A DNA stretch of 64,000 nucleotides, taken from assembly GCA_963830205.1 (NCBI GenBank), contig CAWHLP010000033.1, positions 62,001 to 126,000 of the forward strand, in the 5' to 3' direction. The stretch is from CAVSRC01 sp963830205 (GTDB taxonomy: Bacteria > Pseudomonadota > Alphaproteobacteria > Rhizobiales > Kaistiaceae). The notes under the pieces are model-generated. The model ran no database searches. It had not been told where the DNA came from and saw only the letters and a program-made list of their open reading frames with translations. Position numbers and translations under genes: made by a program. Positions 9,121 to 18,383 of the stretch are shown one piece after another (within the stretch, counting starts at the first letter, position 1; each line of letters begins with the position of its first letter).

Positions 9121-9149
9121 GCCGGGCGGGGTCACCCGCCCGGCTTTTT
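9121..9149 (+). terminator. rho-independent terminator of the iol operon
   Basis: A perfect ten-base stem, GCCGGGCGGG against CCCGCCCGGC, with a GTCA loop is followed by five T residues on the + strand. It starts 26 bases after the iolG stop. The T-run is only on this strand, so it ends the iol transcript rather than the opposing TRAP one. Confidence 0.92.
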
Positions 9150-9152
9150 GCA

Positions 9153-10460
9153 TCAGCGGCCGGTGATGCCGGGGAAGATGAGCACCATCGCGAGCGCGGC
9201 GACCTGCAACCCGATGAACGGCAGCACCGACTTGAAGATGTCGCCCAGCGTGATGTCCGGTGGCGCGACGCTCTTCAGATAGAAGCCGGCCGGGCCGAAT
9301 GGCGGCGACAGGAACGCCACCTGCATGTTCATGCAGAAGACGACGCCGAACCAGATCGGGTCGAGGCCCAGTCCCTTCACGATCGGCACGAACACCGGCA
9401 GCGTCAGCAGCGCGATGCCGACCCAGTCGAGGAACATGCCGAGGACGAACAGGATCAGCATCATCAGCAGGACGATCACCATCGGGTTGTCCGAGATGCC
9501 GGTGAAGAAGCTGTTGACGAAGTCCAGCCCGCCCATGAGGTTGTAGACGCCGACAATGGCGCTGGCGCCGATGCCGATCCACACGATCATGCCGCAGGTG
9601 GCCAGCGTCTGGACGGCGGCACCGCGCAGCAGCTTGAACGTCAGCTCGCCGCGGATCGCCGTCGACAGGACCACGCCGGCGACGCCGACCGCCGAGGCTT
9701 CCGTCACCGACGCGATACCGCCATAGATCGAACCGAGCACGAAGATGATGACCAGCGCCGGCAGGATCAGGCCCTTGAGGAGACTGATCCTTTCTCGCCA
9801 TGACATTTCGTTCTTGCCGAGGACCGGCGCCACGGATGGATCGAGATAGGCGCGGATCAGCACATAGAGGACGTAGAAGCCGGCCAGCATGAAGCCGGGG
9901 ATGAAGGCGGCCGTGAACAGGTCGCCGATCGAGACGTTGGCGGTCAGTCCATAGATGATCAGCACGATCGACGGCGGCACCATGGTGCCGAGCGCGCCGC
10001 CGGCGCAGACCACGCCGATCGCCAGGTTGCGGTTGTAGCCGAGCCGCAGCATCTGCGGCAGCGCCAGCAGGCCGAGGAGCACGATCTCGCCGCCGACGAT
10101 GCCGCTCATCGCGGCCAGGATGACGGCAACGAAGATCGTCTGGATGGCGACGCCGCCGCGCAGGCCTCCGGCGATCAGCTTCATCGCGTCGAACAGATCG
10201 CGCGCTATCCCCGACCGGTCGAGGATCGCCGCCATCAGCACGAACATCGGCACCGAGACGAAGACGTAGGAGGTGACGAAGGAATAGACGCGCTCGGTGA
10301 TCAGCGGCACGGCCATCGGTCCGAACCATCCGACGGCGAAGAACAGGGCGACGAACAGCGTCACGAATGCCAGCGGCATGCCGAGCAGGAGCATGCCGAA
10401 CAGCATGGCGAACATCAGCAGGGTGCCGTCGGCAATTCCCAGCGAGGAAAGATCAAACAT
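9153..10460 (-). CDS. TRAP transporter large permease (DctM-type)
   Basis: This 435-residue, very hydrophobic protein has about a dozen membrane segments spread along its length, as in DctM/SiaM large TRAP subunits. It forms the Na+- or H+-driven channel, taking substrate from the periplasmic DctP protein together with the small subunit. Typical elements are GMPLAFVTLFVALFF near the start, GGALGTMVPPSIVLIIYG near residue 155, and LSPPFGPAGFYLKS near residue 385. The order is kinase, dctP, dctQ, dctM on this strand, and it follows dctQ by 4 bases. The kinase neighbour points to gluconate or a related sugar acid. Confidence 0.93.
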   Translation of the reverse strand: MFDLSSLGIADGTLLMFAMLFGMLLLGMPLAFVTLFVALFFAVGWFGPMAVPLITERVYSFVTSYVFVSVPMFVLMAAILDRSGIARDLFDAMKLIAGGLRGGVAIQTIFVAVILAAMSGIVGGEIVLLGLLALPQMLRLGYNRNLAIGVVCAGGALGTMVPPSIVLIIYGLTANVSIGDLFTAAFIPGFMLAGFYVLYVLIRAYLDPSVAPVLGKNEMSWRERISLLKGLILPALVIIFVLGSIYGGIASVTEASAVGVAGVVLSTAIRGELTFKLLRGAAVQTLATCGMIVWIGIGASAIVGVYNLMGGLDFVNSFFTGISDNPMVIVLLMMLILFVLGMFLDWVGIALLTLPVFVPIVKGLGLDPIWFGVVFCMNMQVAFLSPPFGPAGFYLKSVAPPDITLGDIFKSVLPFIGLQVAALAMVLIFPGITGR

Positions 10461-10464
10461 GGCT

Positions 10465-11046
10465 CTAGCGGCCCCGCCGCGCGTAGTTGATGGCCAGGAT
10501 GACGAACTGGATGGCCATGGCGATCATGACGACCATCAGGAAGGCCTTGAGCAGCGCCGGCGTCGGCGGGTTCCAGGCGCTTCCGGTTCCCTGCAGGCGC
10601 AGCGTGCCGCCCGGCTCCCACCACGAGCGCGCCACCCAGGTCCAGCTCGCCCAGGCAAAGAAGGTCGCCGAGATGAGGCAGAGGATCGAGATGCCGATGT
10701 CGAAGACGCGGCGCCAGGCCGGCGGCAGGGCGTTGTAGATCAGCACGACACGGATGTGCCGGTCGCGTGCCACCGCGTAGAGGCCGCCATAGATGAAGGC
10801 CAGCGCGCACAGGAATATCGTCGTCTCGGTCACCCAGATGGTGGGCGCGTCGAGGGCGTAGCGCATGAAGACTTCGAAGATGGTGATGGCGGCGGAGACC
10901 AGGAACAGGCTGGCCACGAGGGCGCCGCCTCTCTGAATGATGCGCCCCAGGAGTCCGGCTTCAGCAATGGCGCTTTCATCGCTGAGCGTGTGCGTCGGAA
11001 GGACGTCTGCAACGTCGTCGATGCCGGAGGATTGGTCGTGAGACAT
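10465..11046 (-). CDS. TRAP transporter small permease (DctQ-type)
   Basis: This 193-residue protein has four predicted membrane segments after a ~30-residue polar N-terminus. That matches the DctQ subunit, which scaffolds the large TRAP permease in the inner membrane. Segments lie around GALVASLFLVSAAITIFEVF, WVTETTIFLCALAFIYGGL, VFDIGISILCLISATFFAW and FLMVVMIAMAIQFVILAINY. It sits between dctP (61-base gap) and dctM (4-base gap) in one operon. Confidence 0.9.
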   Translation of the reverse strand: MSHDQSSGIDDVADVLPTHTLSDESAIAEAGLLGRIIQRGGALVASLFLVSAAITIFEVFMRYALDAPTIWVTETTIFLCALAFIYGGLYAVARDRHIRVVLIYNALPPAWRRVFDIGISILCLISATFFAWASWTWVARSWWEPGGTLRLQGTGSAWNPPTPALLKAFLMVVMIAMAIQFVILAINYARRGR

Positions 11047-11107
11047 GTCGGCGGCCCCCTGTGGAGAACGAAGCCGGCGGGCGTTGCGCCCGCCGGCTTG
11101 CGAGACC

Positions 11108-12130
11108 TTAGTTCATCAGGCCGTTGTCCTTGAGGTACTTCGTCAGCACGTCGAAGACCTTCTGGGCGTTGGCCGACTTGGTCGCGACCTTCTGCCACTC
11201 GCCCTGGGCGATGGTGGTGAACTTGGCGCGCTCCACCGTCGACCAGTCGTGGATGTGGATCTTGCCACCCGCCTTGGCCTTGGCAACGGCCTCCTTGTCA
11301 CGCCTGTCGAGCACGACGAGCTCATGATCGGCGAACAGGTCAACCGACAGGGTCAGCTTGGCCTGGAGGTCCGCCGACAGCATGTCCCAGTCCTTCGTGC
11401 TGATCGCGATCTCGACCAGCGGCAGCGAGTGGAAGCCGGGATAGACCGGGTTCGGTGCGATGTCGTTGAGGCCCTGCGCCTGGTTGGTCGAGAAGACGGT
11501 GTAGTCGGCCGCGTCGATGACGCCCTTGTCGAGTGCGGTGTAGACTTCCGAGCCGGGCAGGTTGACCGGCGCGGCGCCCGCCGCCGCAAACACGTTCGCC
11601 ACCAGGCCTTCCGGCGCGCGAATCTTCAGCCCCTTGAGGTCGGCGACGCCATCGAGCGGCACCTTGGAAACCAGCGCTTCGAGGCCGGGCGTCGTGGCGC
11701 CGATGAAGTGCAGGCCATAGGCGCCGTCGAGCTGCTGCATGAGTTCGCCGCCGCCGCCACTGCGCATGAAGTCGAGCATGGTGTGCGGATCGGACCACGC
11801 GCCGACCGGATTGGCGATCAGGCCGAAGGCCGGGTCCTTGCCGGAGAAGTAGGAAACGTCGGTGATATGGCCGTCGAGAATGCCGGCGGCGATGGCGTCC
11901 TGCGTCTCGGCGTGGCCGACGATGGATTCGACCGGCAGCAGGCTGATGGTGACCTGGCCGTTGGTCATCTCACCGACGGTCTTCGCCCATTCCTGCTGCA
12001 GCACGAAGTTCGGGTTGCCGGCGGGATCGCTCGACTGGAACTTGAAGGTATAGTTCTGCGCCAGCGCGGTGCCGGCGAGCAGCGTCACGGCGACGGCCGC
12101 GAGGGACAATTTCACTGCGGTTCTAAGCAT
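11108..12130 (-). CDS. TRAP transporter substrate-binding protein (DctP-type)
   Basis: This exported 340-residue binding protein has a signal peptide of ~24 residues ending in AGTALAQ. A DctP-like body follows (QSSDPAGNPNFVLQQEWAKT, then the LKGLKIRAPEGLVANVFAAA loop holding the carboxylate-binding Arg). It delivers substrate to the DctQM permease. The start at 12130 is chosen because AGGAGG lies seven bases upstream; the open frame extends to 12379 through the kinase gene. It overlaps the end of gntK by 8 bases. The substrate is inferred to be gluconate or a similar sugar acid from the kinase, not proven. Confidence 0.92.
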   Translation of the reverse strand: MLRTAVKLSLAAVAVTLLAGTALAQNYTFKFQSSDPAGNPNFVLQQEWAKTVGEMTNGQVTISLLPVESIVGHAETQDAIAAGILDGHITDVSYFSGKDPAFGLIANPVGAWSDPHTMLDFMRSGGGGELMQQLDGAYGLHFIGATTPGLEALVSKVPLDGVADLKGLKIRAPEGLVANVFAAAGAAPVNLPGSEVYTALDKGVIDAADYTVFSTNQAQGLNDIAPNPVYPGFHSLPLVEIAISTKDWDMLSADLQAKLTLSVDLFADHELVVLDRRDKEAVAKAKAGGKIHIHDWSTVERAKFTTIAQGEWQKVATKSANAQKVFDVLTKYLKDNGLMN

Positions 12131-12743
12131 GGTCATTCCTCCTTTGGTGCTTCTGCGCTTCGGTTCTGCTTTGGTTCGGCGCGCGCGGCGCCGCCTGCGG
12201 CAAGGCGGCCATGTGCCGCCTGCAGATCGCGATGGCTTGCGCGGCGATCGCATCCTGCGCGCCATCGATGTTGAGGCTGTAGCTGTCGGGTTCGCCTTCG
12301 GGCGGCTCGAGCGTCGCCAGTTGGCTCTCCAGCATGTCCGCCGGCATGAAGTGCGCCTGGCGGCGCAGCATGCGGTCACGGATGATGCCGGCCGACCCGA
12401 GCAGATGGATGAAGATCACGTTTGGCAGGCGCGCGCGGATGAAGTCGCGGTAGCGCCGCGCCAGTGCCGAGCAGGCGATCATCACCGGGCGCTCGGCGTC
12501 GCTGGCCCGTGCGGCCTCGCAGACTGCTTCCAGCCACGGCCAGCGCTGTTGGTCGGTCAGCGGCCGGCCCGCGGACATGGCCTTCAGGTTCTCGGGCGGA
12601 TGCAGCTCGTCGGCTTCCAGAAACACGCCCGAGACCGCCGTGGCGACAGCCTGTGCGACCGTTGTCTTGCCGGCGCCGCAGACACCCATGAACACGAAGA
12701 AGCGCGTCGGGGTGTCGTCGCCCAACTGCCGAGGATCGGACAC
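12123..12743 (-). CDS. gntK: gluconokinase
   Basis: This 206-residue P-loop kinase of the GntK type phosphorylates D-gluconate to 6-phosphogluconate for the Entner-Doudoroff or pentose phosphate route. The Walker A loop is FMGVCGAGKTT near residue 17. FLEADELHPPENLKAMSAGR and PLTDQQRWPWL are the gluconokinase substrate motifs, and ACSALARRYRDFIR lies near residue 95. The start codon is GTG with a GGAGG-like site eight bases upstream. It is the first gene of the TRAP operon and diverges from a LacI-type regulator, a common gluconate-use layout. Confidence 0.93.
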   Translation of the reverse strand: MSDPRQLGDDTPTRFFVFMGVCGAGKTTVAQAVATAVSGVFLEADELHPPENLKAMSAGRPLTDQQRWPWLEAVCEAARASDAERPVMIACSALARRYRDFIRARLPNVIFIHLLGSAGIIRDRMLRRQAHFMPADMLESQLATLEPPEGEPDSYSLNIDGAQDAIAAQAIAICRRHMAALPQAAPRAPNQSRTEAQKHQRRNDHA

Positions 12744-12776
12744 GATCTCGATATTCCTCCCGCCCCTTCCAAAACA

Positions 12777-12790
12777 TGAAAGCGCTTACA
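12777..12790. promoter_or_regulatory. LacI-family operator between gntK and its regulator
   Basis: TGAAAGCGCTTACA is a 14-base near-palindrome centred on CG, and fits the TGWAANCGNTNWCA form of LacI/GalR-family operators. It lies 34 bases from the gntK start and 26 from the regulator start, so it can control both directions. Confidence 0.75.
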
Positions 12791-12815
12791 TTGTCAACCG
12801 CCATCTTTCGACTTA

Positions 12816-13883
12816 ATGTCGCTGGATGAGGGAACGGCGGTGAGAAAACCCAAGGCGCACGGCAAGATTACGCTGTCGGACGTGGCTTCGGCCGCGTCTG
12901 TAAGCGCTGCCACCGTTTCCCGGGCGCTGTACGATCCGTCCCTGGTCTCGGCCGAGGCGCTGGCGCGCATCCAGAAGGCGGTGGCCGACCTCGATTACGT
13001 GCCCAATTTCGCCGCGCGCGCGCTCGCCTCGAAGCGCACCAGCGTCATCGGCGGGCTCATCCCCTCGGTGACCAACAACGTCTTCTCCGACGTGCTGCGC
13101 GCCATGTACGATTCGGTCGAAGGAACGCGCTACCAGCTCCAGCTCGGCAATACGCGCTACTCCACGATCGAGGAGGAGAAGCTCCTGCGCACCTTCCTCA
13201 GCCAGCGCCCCGCCGGCCTCATCGTCACCGGCATCGATCAGTCGAAGGCGGCGCGCCGGCTGCTGGAGCAGGCCGACTGCCCGATCGTGCAGATCATGGA
13301 GATCGGCGACGATCCGGTGGACATGATGGTCGGCTTCTCGCATCGGCGCGCCGCCCATGACGGCGTCGTCCACCTGATCGCCCAGGGCTATCGCCGTATC
13401 GGATTCATCGGCGCGCGCATGGACCCGCGTACCCAGCGCCGCCTGCAAGGCTTCAGGGAGGCCCTCGGCGAGTCCGGCCTGCTCGACGAACAGCTGATCG
13501 TGACGACGACTCATCCCTCGTCGACTACGCTCGGATCGCACCTGCTTGCGGACCTGCTTGGGCGGCGGCCGGATGCCGACGCGGTCTTCTGCATCAACGA
13601 CGATCTGGCGGTGGGGGCGTTGTTCGAGAGCCAGCGGCGGCGGCTGTCGGTGCCCGACGAGCTCGGCATATGCGGCTTCAACGACTTCGAGATCATGAGC
13701 GCGACCCACCCCAGCCTGACCAGCGTGTTCACCAACCGCGAGGAGATGGGCGGCCGCGCCGTCGCCATGCTCATCCAGGCGATCGAGAAGCGCGGTCCCG
13801 ACGAGAAGCTGGTGGACATCGGCTACAAGGTGATGGCCAGGGAGAGCACCGACCGCTCGCATCGCACGCGCCGGGCGGGCTGA
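12816..13883 (+). CDS. LacI-family transcriptional regulator (gluconate type)
   Basis: This 355-residue regulator has an N-terminal LacI helix-turn-helix (ITLSDVASAASVSAATVSRAL, residues ~15-35, then the hinge helix RALASKRT). A periplasmic-binding-protein-like effector domain follows (GGLIPSVTNNVFSDVL onward). It most resembles GntR-type gluconate repressors. The ATG at 12816 has no clear ribosome site. A GTG at 12840, in frame, has GAGGGA seven bases upstream and may be the real start (347 residues). It diverges from gntK and the TRAP genes over a CG-centred operator, so it probably represses them without gluconate. Confidence 0.88.
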   Translation: MSLDEGTAVRKPKAHGKITLSDVASAASVSAATVSRALYDPSLVSAEALARIQKAVADLDYVPNFAARALASKRTSVIGGLIPSVTNNVFSDVLRAMYDSVEGTRYQLQLGNTRYSTIEEEKLLRTFLSQRPAGLIVTGIDQSKAARRLLEQADCPIVQIMEIGDDPVDMMVGFSHRRAAHDGVVHLIAQGYRRIGFIGARMDPRTQRRLQGFREALGESGLLDEQLIVTTTHPSSTTLGSHLLADLLGRRPDADAVFCINDDLAVGALFESQRRRLSVPDELGICGFNDFEIMSATHPSLTSVFTNREEMGGRAVAMLIQAIEKRGPDEKLVDIGYKVMARESTDRSHRTRRAG

Positions 13884-13890
13884 CGGTGGT

Positions 13891-14718
13891 TCAGTCCGCC
13901 GCGATCGATACGGTGTAATCCAGCGTCGACTTGACCGTGGGCCCGGTGAACGAGAAGCCGCCTTCGATCGGCATCGTCCCGGCCTGGGTTGGCGCTGCCG
14001 AGAGCGCCACGTGGCCGTCGGTCACCCGCGTCCCATGGGTGACGTCCCAGCCGCGCCAGCCGGTGCCGGGCAGGTAGACCTCGGCCCAGGCGTGCAGGTG
14101 CCGCCGGCCGTCCTCCACCGCGGGGCGGGCCTGGTAGCCGCTGACGAAGCGGGCGGCAAGGCCCATCGTCCGCGCCGCTTCCAGGAACAGAACGGTCACG
14201 TCGCGGCAGGCGCCCGCGCGCAGGTCGAGCGTCTCCTCGGCGGTGCGCGCATGGCCGTCCGGGCGGATGCCGAGATGGGTGCGGCTGGCGATGTCCTCGG
14301 CGAGAAGGTCGAGGAAGGCGACCGGGCGATGCCCCGCTCTTGCCGCCACCGCGCCGGCATAGGTGCGCACCGCCGCGCCGGCGGTCACCGTGCGGCAGTC
14401 CGCGAGGCCGTCCGCGGGCGCTGCCGCCCAGGGCAGCGCGTCGGCTCCCGTATCGGGCGGCGCCGGCGTCTCCGTGTCGAGATCGAAGGAGCTGGTGACC
14501 CTGAGGAGCCGCGTCTCGCCGGCAAAGGTCAGCCGTGTGATGCGATTGGCCCAGGCGTCCGTCTCTTCGCGCGATGCGACCGGCTCAGGCACCACCACCA
14601 GCTTCTCGGTGTGGAGGCGCACGCCCGTCGCCCTTGGCGACAGGCGCAGGAGATGCGCGCCCAGGCTGATGGGCGCGTCGTAGCGATAGACCGTTTCGTG
14701 GCTGACACGGAAATGCAC
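13891..14718 (-). CDS. transglutaminase-like cysteine protease family protein
   Basis: The protein has 275 residues. The first ~85 match the N-terminal beta domain of bacterial transglutaminase-like proteins (FRVSHETVYRYDAPISLG). The rest is the core with the Cys-His-Asp triad: Cys in RAGACRDVTVLFL (~165), His in HLHAWAEVYLPG (~205) and Asp in GWDVTHG (~222). Members are mostly predicted peptidases; the substrate is unknown. There is no signal peptide, so it is probably cytoplasmic. It lies 47 bases behind the aldehyde dehydrogenase on the same strand, but no shared pathway is obvious. Confidence 0.85.
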   Translation of the reverse strand: MHFRVSHETVYRYDAPISLGAHLLRLSPRATGVRLHTEKLVVVPEPVASREETDAWANRITRLTFAGETRLLRVTSSFDLDTETPAPPDTGADALPWAAAPADGLADCRTVTAGAAVRTYAGAVAARAGHRPVAFLDLLAEDIASRTHLGIRPDGHARTAEETLDLRAGACRDVTVLFLEAARTMGLAARFVSGYQARPAVEDGRRHLHAWAEVYLPGTGWRGWDVTHGTRVTDGHVALSAAPTQAGTMPIEGGFSFTGPTVKSTLDYTVSIAAD

Positions 14719-14765
14719 GTCACCGACGATAGCGAAGCGGCGGCTCCCTGCAAGCCGGCGCAGGC

Positions 14766-16214
14766 CTATTTCGTCGGGATCAGCTTGTGGCGGATGTATT
14801 TCGGCTCGAGATAGTCCTTGATGCCGAGCGCGCCGCCTTCGCGGCCGAAGCCGCTCTCCTTCATGCCGCCGAACGGCGCCTCGGCGGTCGCCAGCAGCAC
14901 CTCGTTGATGCCGACCATGCCGCTTTCCAGTTGCTCTGCCGTGCGCTGTCCGCGTTCCGCGTCGTTGGTGAAGACATAGGCGGCAAGCCCGAAGGGGAGG
15001 GCGTTCGCCCGCCTGATCACGTCGTCCTCGTCGGTGAAGGGCGCAATTGGTGCGATCGGCGCGAAGGGCTCCTCGACCATGATGCGCGCGTCATCGCTGA
15101 CATCGGCGAGCACGGTGGGTTGGAGGAAATGGCCCTTGTTGAGGTGCGCCGGCCGGCCGCCACCGGTGAGCAGCCGCGCCCCACGCTTGACCGCATCGGC
15201 GATCAGTTCGAGCGCGCCGTCAACGGCGCGGGCGCGGATCATCGGCCCCATGGTGACGCCGTCCTTGAGGCCGTCGCCGACGACGATGCTGCGCGCCGCT
15301 TCGGCGAAGCTCCGCTCGAACGGCTCCACCAGGCTGGCGTGGACATAGAAGCGCGACGGCGAGATGCACACCTGGCCGGAATTGCGGAACTTGGCCATGG
15401 CCAGCGCCCGCGCCGCGGCTTCGGGGTCGGCATCGCGATGGACGATCACCGGCGCGTGGCCGCCGAGCTCCATGGTCACGCGCTTGACCCCGGCAGCGGC
15501 CTGCATCAGCACCTGCTTGCCCACCGCCACCGAGCCGGTGAGCGAGACCTTGCGGATGATGGGCGAGGCGATGAGGTATTCGGCGAGCTTGGCGGCCGGG
15601 CCGGTGATGACGGTGATGACGCCGGGTGGCGTGCCGGCGTCGATCAGCGCCTCGGCGATGGCGAACAGCGGCCCCGGCGCTTCCGATGCGGGACGCGCCA
15701 CCACCGAGCAGCCGGCGGCGAGCGCCGCGGCGATCTTGCGCGACGGCAAGATGGCCGGGAAGTTCCATGCCGACAGCGACAGGCAGACGCCGACGGGCTG
15801 ATAGATGACCGACACGCGCTGGTCGGCCGAGCGGCCGGGGATGGTCTGGCCGTAGATGCGCTTGGTCTCTTCCGCGTACCACTCGAACTGGTCGGCGGCG
15901 GCGTTCACCTCGCTCAGCGCCTCGCCGAGCGGCTTGCCGGTCTCGCTGCTCATGGTGCGGGCGATCGCCGCCACCCGCTCGCGCATGAGGTCGGCGGCGC
16001 GGCGCATGATCTTCGCCCGGTCCCAGGCCGGCACCTCGCGCCACACGGCAAGGCCGCGGGCGGCGCTGGCGAGCACCAGGTCGGCATCTGCGGGCGTGCC
16101 CGCCGCGATCGCGCCGATCGCCTCCTCGCTCACCGGCGAATGCACGGCCATCGTCGCCCCGGAGACCGAGGCGCACCATTCATTGTCAATCAGGATGCTG
16201 CGGGCACCATTCAT
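14766..16214 (-). CDS. NAD(P)-dependent aldehyde dehydrogenase, succinate-semialdehyde type
   Basis: This 482-residue aldehyde dehydrogenase oxidises an aldehyde to the acid. The catalytic Glu sits in TMELGGHAPVIV (~250) and the catalytic Cys in FRNSGQVCISPSRFYVH (~285). The cofactor loop SLTGSVAVGKQ is near residue 225, and EAPFGGMKESGFGREGG near the end is typical of the succinate-semialdehyde (GabD-like) subgroup. The ATG at 16214 is used; an in-frame GTG at 16226 overlaps the GGTGGAG site and is less likely. No 4-aminobutyrate transaminase is nearby, so the substrate remains a guess within the family. Confidence 0.87.
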   Translation of the reverse strand: MNGARSILIDNEWCASVSGATMAVHSPVSEEAIGAIAAGTPADADLVLASAARGLAVWREVPAWDRAKIMRRAADLMRERVAAIARTMSSETGKPLGEALSEVNAAADQFEWYAEETKRIYGQTIPGRSADQRVSVIYQPVGVCLSLSAWNFPAILPSRKIAAALAAGCSVVARPASEAPGPLFAIAEALIDAGTPPGVITVITGPAAKLAEYLIASPIIRKVSLTGSVAVGKQVLMQAAAGVKRVTMELGGHAPVIVHRDADPEAAARALAMAKFRNSGQVCISPSRFYVHASLVEPFERSFAEAARSIVVGDGLKDGVTMGPMIRARAVDGALELIADAVKRGARLLTGGGRPAHLNKGHFLQPTVLADVSDDARIMVEEPFAPIAPIAPFTDEDDVIRRANALPFGLAAYVFTNDAERGQRTAEQLESGMVGINEVLLATAEAPFGGMKESGFGREGGALGIKDYLEPKYIRHKLIPTK

Positions 16215-16375
16215 TTGCAGTCGCACTCCACCTGTCGGATGGCCCGGCGCGGAAGAGCACCTGAGCGGCGGCGGTCGAGCCGCCGTCGGTGGACTATGCC
16301 ACGCCCCGCCGCGCCCGGCACAGGCGTTTGCTGGGGTTGCTTCAGGCGCTGAGCACAGACCGACTGCTGTCGGTC

Positions 16376-16936
16376 CTAATCAGCCGATGCGATGACCGGC
16401 AGCGTCGCCGTCTTCCTGGCAGCCTTGGCCGGATCGAGCTTGGCCGTCACCCGCGCGCGAACGGATTTCGGGCCGCCATGCGAGGTCCCGCCGTTGACGA
16501 TCACCGTCGTGCTCCACACGCCTTCGCGCGAGACCAGGTCCCACAGGGTGGCGGCGTTCTTCACCGACAGGCGCACGCAACCATGCGAGACCGCACGGCC
16601 AAGGTTGCGCGCCTCCAGCGTGCCGTGCACCGCGATGCCGGTCGCCGTGAAGAAGATCGAATAGGGCATGGGCGCATCGTCATATTCCTTGCTGCGATGG
16701 TCCCTGTCCATGCTGTATGCGCTGAACGTGCCGGTCGGCGTGTCGTAGCCGTGCCGGCCAGTCGACACCGGCCACTGGTAGCGCGCCCGCCCGTCCACCG
16801 TCACGGTCATGCGTTGCGCCGATTTGTCGACGTTGATCAGGATGCCGGCGTTTGCGGTCGCCCCAAGCGCAAGCACCGCCAGACAGGCGCCAGCAAATAA
16901 CGCGGTCAAGCGATTGGTGTGCACGTGATCCCCCAT
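16376..16936 (-). CDS. L,D-transpeptidase (YkuD domain), exported
   Basis: This exported protein of 182-186 residues has a signal segment (LTALFAGACLAVLALGATANA) and then one YkuD domain. The catalytic signature is complete: IAVHGTLEARNLGRAVSHGCVRLS, with the His and the SHGC nucleophile near residue 120. These enzymes form 3-3 cross-links in peptidoglycan or attach proteins to it in the periplasm. The length is near the minimum for the family, with no separate substrate-binding domain. A GTG at 16924, six bases after GGGGGA, is an alternative start that removes four residues. It stands alone in the gap between two unrelated units. Confidence 0.88.
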   Translation of the reverse strand: MGDHVHTNRLTALFAGACLAVLALGATANAGILINVDKSAQRMTVTVDGRARYQWPVSTGRHGYDTPTGTFSAYSMDRDHRSKEYDDAPMPYSIFFTATGIAVHGTLEARNLGRAVSHGCVRLSVKNAATLWDLVSREGVWSTTVIVNGGTSHGGPKSVRARVTAKLDPAKAARKTATLPVIASAD

Positions 16937-17095
16937 TGGCCGAATGCCAAGCTTCGCAAGTATGATGGCGCAAGGTTACCGAGCCTTCAATGAAGGCGGT
17001 CACACTAGTCCGTGAACGTCAGGCCCGGCGCCACGGCCGCGGGCCTGCGCTGCGCAGTAACAGATTGAATTGACAAATGGATTCGGCCGCCGTCG

Positions 17096-18343
17096 CTATG
17101 CCTTGGCGGCCTTGAGGATGGCCGAGAAACGCGGGTCGAAGGCACGGCTGATCGGCTCGGTCCCGGCGCCGAGCGCCACCGCCCAGCGATCGGCCGTGCC
17201 GATGACCAGGCGCGGCCGCTGGCGGTTGGGCCGGTCGGCGACCGAGGGGAGCAGCGGCAGCATCTTGTCGTGGAGCCGCGTCAACAGCCCGATCGGCGCC
17301 TCGCCGCCGAGGATGACGATCTCGGGATCGAACAGCGATTCGACGATCTGCACGCTGCGCCGGAGCTGCTGCGCCGCCACGTCCACCCAGCGGGCGAGCC
17401 GCGGGTCTTCCGCCGCAAGCGCCGCCTCGATCGCGTCGAACATGTCGGGGGCGCCCGGCGGCACGCCGAGCGCACGCGCCAGCGAGGCCAGCGAGGCATC
17501 GTGCTCGACCGGCGTCGGGATGGTGTTGGGGTCGGGCACCGTCGATCCCGGGCGGGGCAGGCGCATGAGGATCTCGCCGACCTCGCCGGCATTGCCGTGG
17601 GCGCCTTCGTAGACGTCGCCGTCGATGACGATGCCCGAGCCGAGGCCGTAGCCGAGGAAGATGAACACCAGGTCGCTCAGGCCATGGGCGACGCCCTTGA
17701 GCTTCTCGGCGATCGCCGCCGCCGAGGCATCGTTGACCAGCCTGACCTTGAGCCCGGTCGCCGCACTGAAGGTCTCGACCAGCGGATAGGCCTGCCACTG
17801 CGGCATCATCCACTCGTCCGTCTGGTCGCGCACCACGCCGAAGGGCCCGGGCATCGCCATGCCGAGGCCGACGACCCGCGATGCGGCATCCTCGGAGAGG
17901 GCGTTGATCTCGGCCTGCGTCCGCTGCAGCAGGTCGAGGACCACCGGCACGCCTGTGTCCGGACCGCCGGGGGGCAGCGGCTGCCCGTGGCGGATCAGCG
18001 CCTCGCCGAGCAGGTTCACCGCGACGCAGCGGACATAATGCCGGTCGATGTGGAGGCCGATGGCCAGCGCCCCGTCGGGCACCAGGCGGTAGGGAACCGC
18101 TGGCTGGCCGCGCGCCAGCTTGATCGCTTCGCCGGCCTCGACCAGCCCGGCCTTCTTCAATTCCTGGGTGATGTTGGAGACGGCCTGCGGCGTCAGGTGG
18201 GTCGAGCGGGCGATCTCGGCACGCGACAGGGCGCCGTTCAGCCTCAGCGCATCGATGACGACCCGCCGGTTGTGCGCGCTGGCGCCACCCAGATTGGTCC
18301 CGGCCCTGGCCCGGATCGGCCGTCCGTCGCGGGTTGCGTCCAT
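17096..18343 (-). CDS. ROK-family transcriptional repressor
   Basis: The protein has 415 residues. A winged helix lies at ~20-85 (LSRAEIARSTHLTPQAVSNITQELKKAGLV), followed by a ROK sugar-kinase-like domain (LAIGLHIDRHYVRCVAVNLLGE, GLGMAMPGPFGV, FIFLGYGLGSGIVI, EGAHGNAGEVGEIL). The zinc-binding Cys motif of classic ROK proteins is not seen. It is divergent from an ABC sugar importer operon. Between them is a perfect 10-base inverted repeat, which is probably its operator. The role inferred is repression of that operon until its sugar or sugar phosphate binds. Confidence 0.9.
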   Translation of the reverse strand: MDATRDGRPIRARAGTNLGGASAHNRRVVIDALRLNGALSRAEIARSTHLTPQAVSNITQELKKAGLVEAGEAIKLARGQPAVPYRLVPDGALAIGLHIDRHYVRCVAVNLLGEALIRHGQPLPPGGPDTGVPVVLDLLQRTQAEINALSEDAASRVVGLGMAMPGPFGVVRDQTDEWMMPQWQAYPLVETFSAATGLKVRLVNDASAAAIAEKLKGVAHGLSDLVFIFLGYGLGSGIVIDGDVYEGAHGNAGEVGEILMRLPRPGSTVPDPNTIPTPVEHDASLASLARALGVPPGAPDMFDAIEAALAAEDPRLARWVDVAAQQLRRSVQIVESLFDPEIVILGGEAPIGLLTRLHDKMLPLLPSVADRPNRQRPRLVIGTADRWAVALGAGTEPISRAFDPRFSAILKAAKA

Positions 18344-18383
18344 CCAATTGACTCTTGTGGCATTCCTCTACTAGGATCGGCAA

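Noticed and set aside
9121..9149. Bidirectional terminator for iolG and the TRAP operon
   Set aside because: The T-run follows the stem only on the + strand, and dctM ends just beyond it, so there is no evidence for use on the minus strand.
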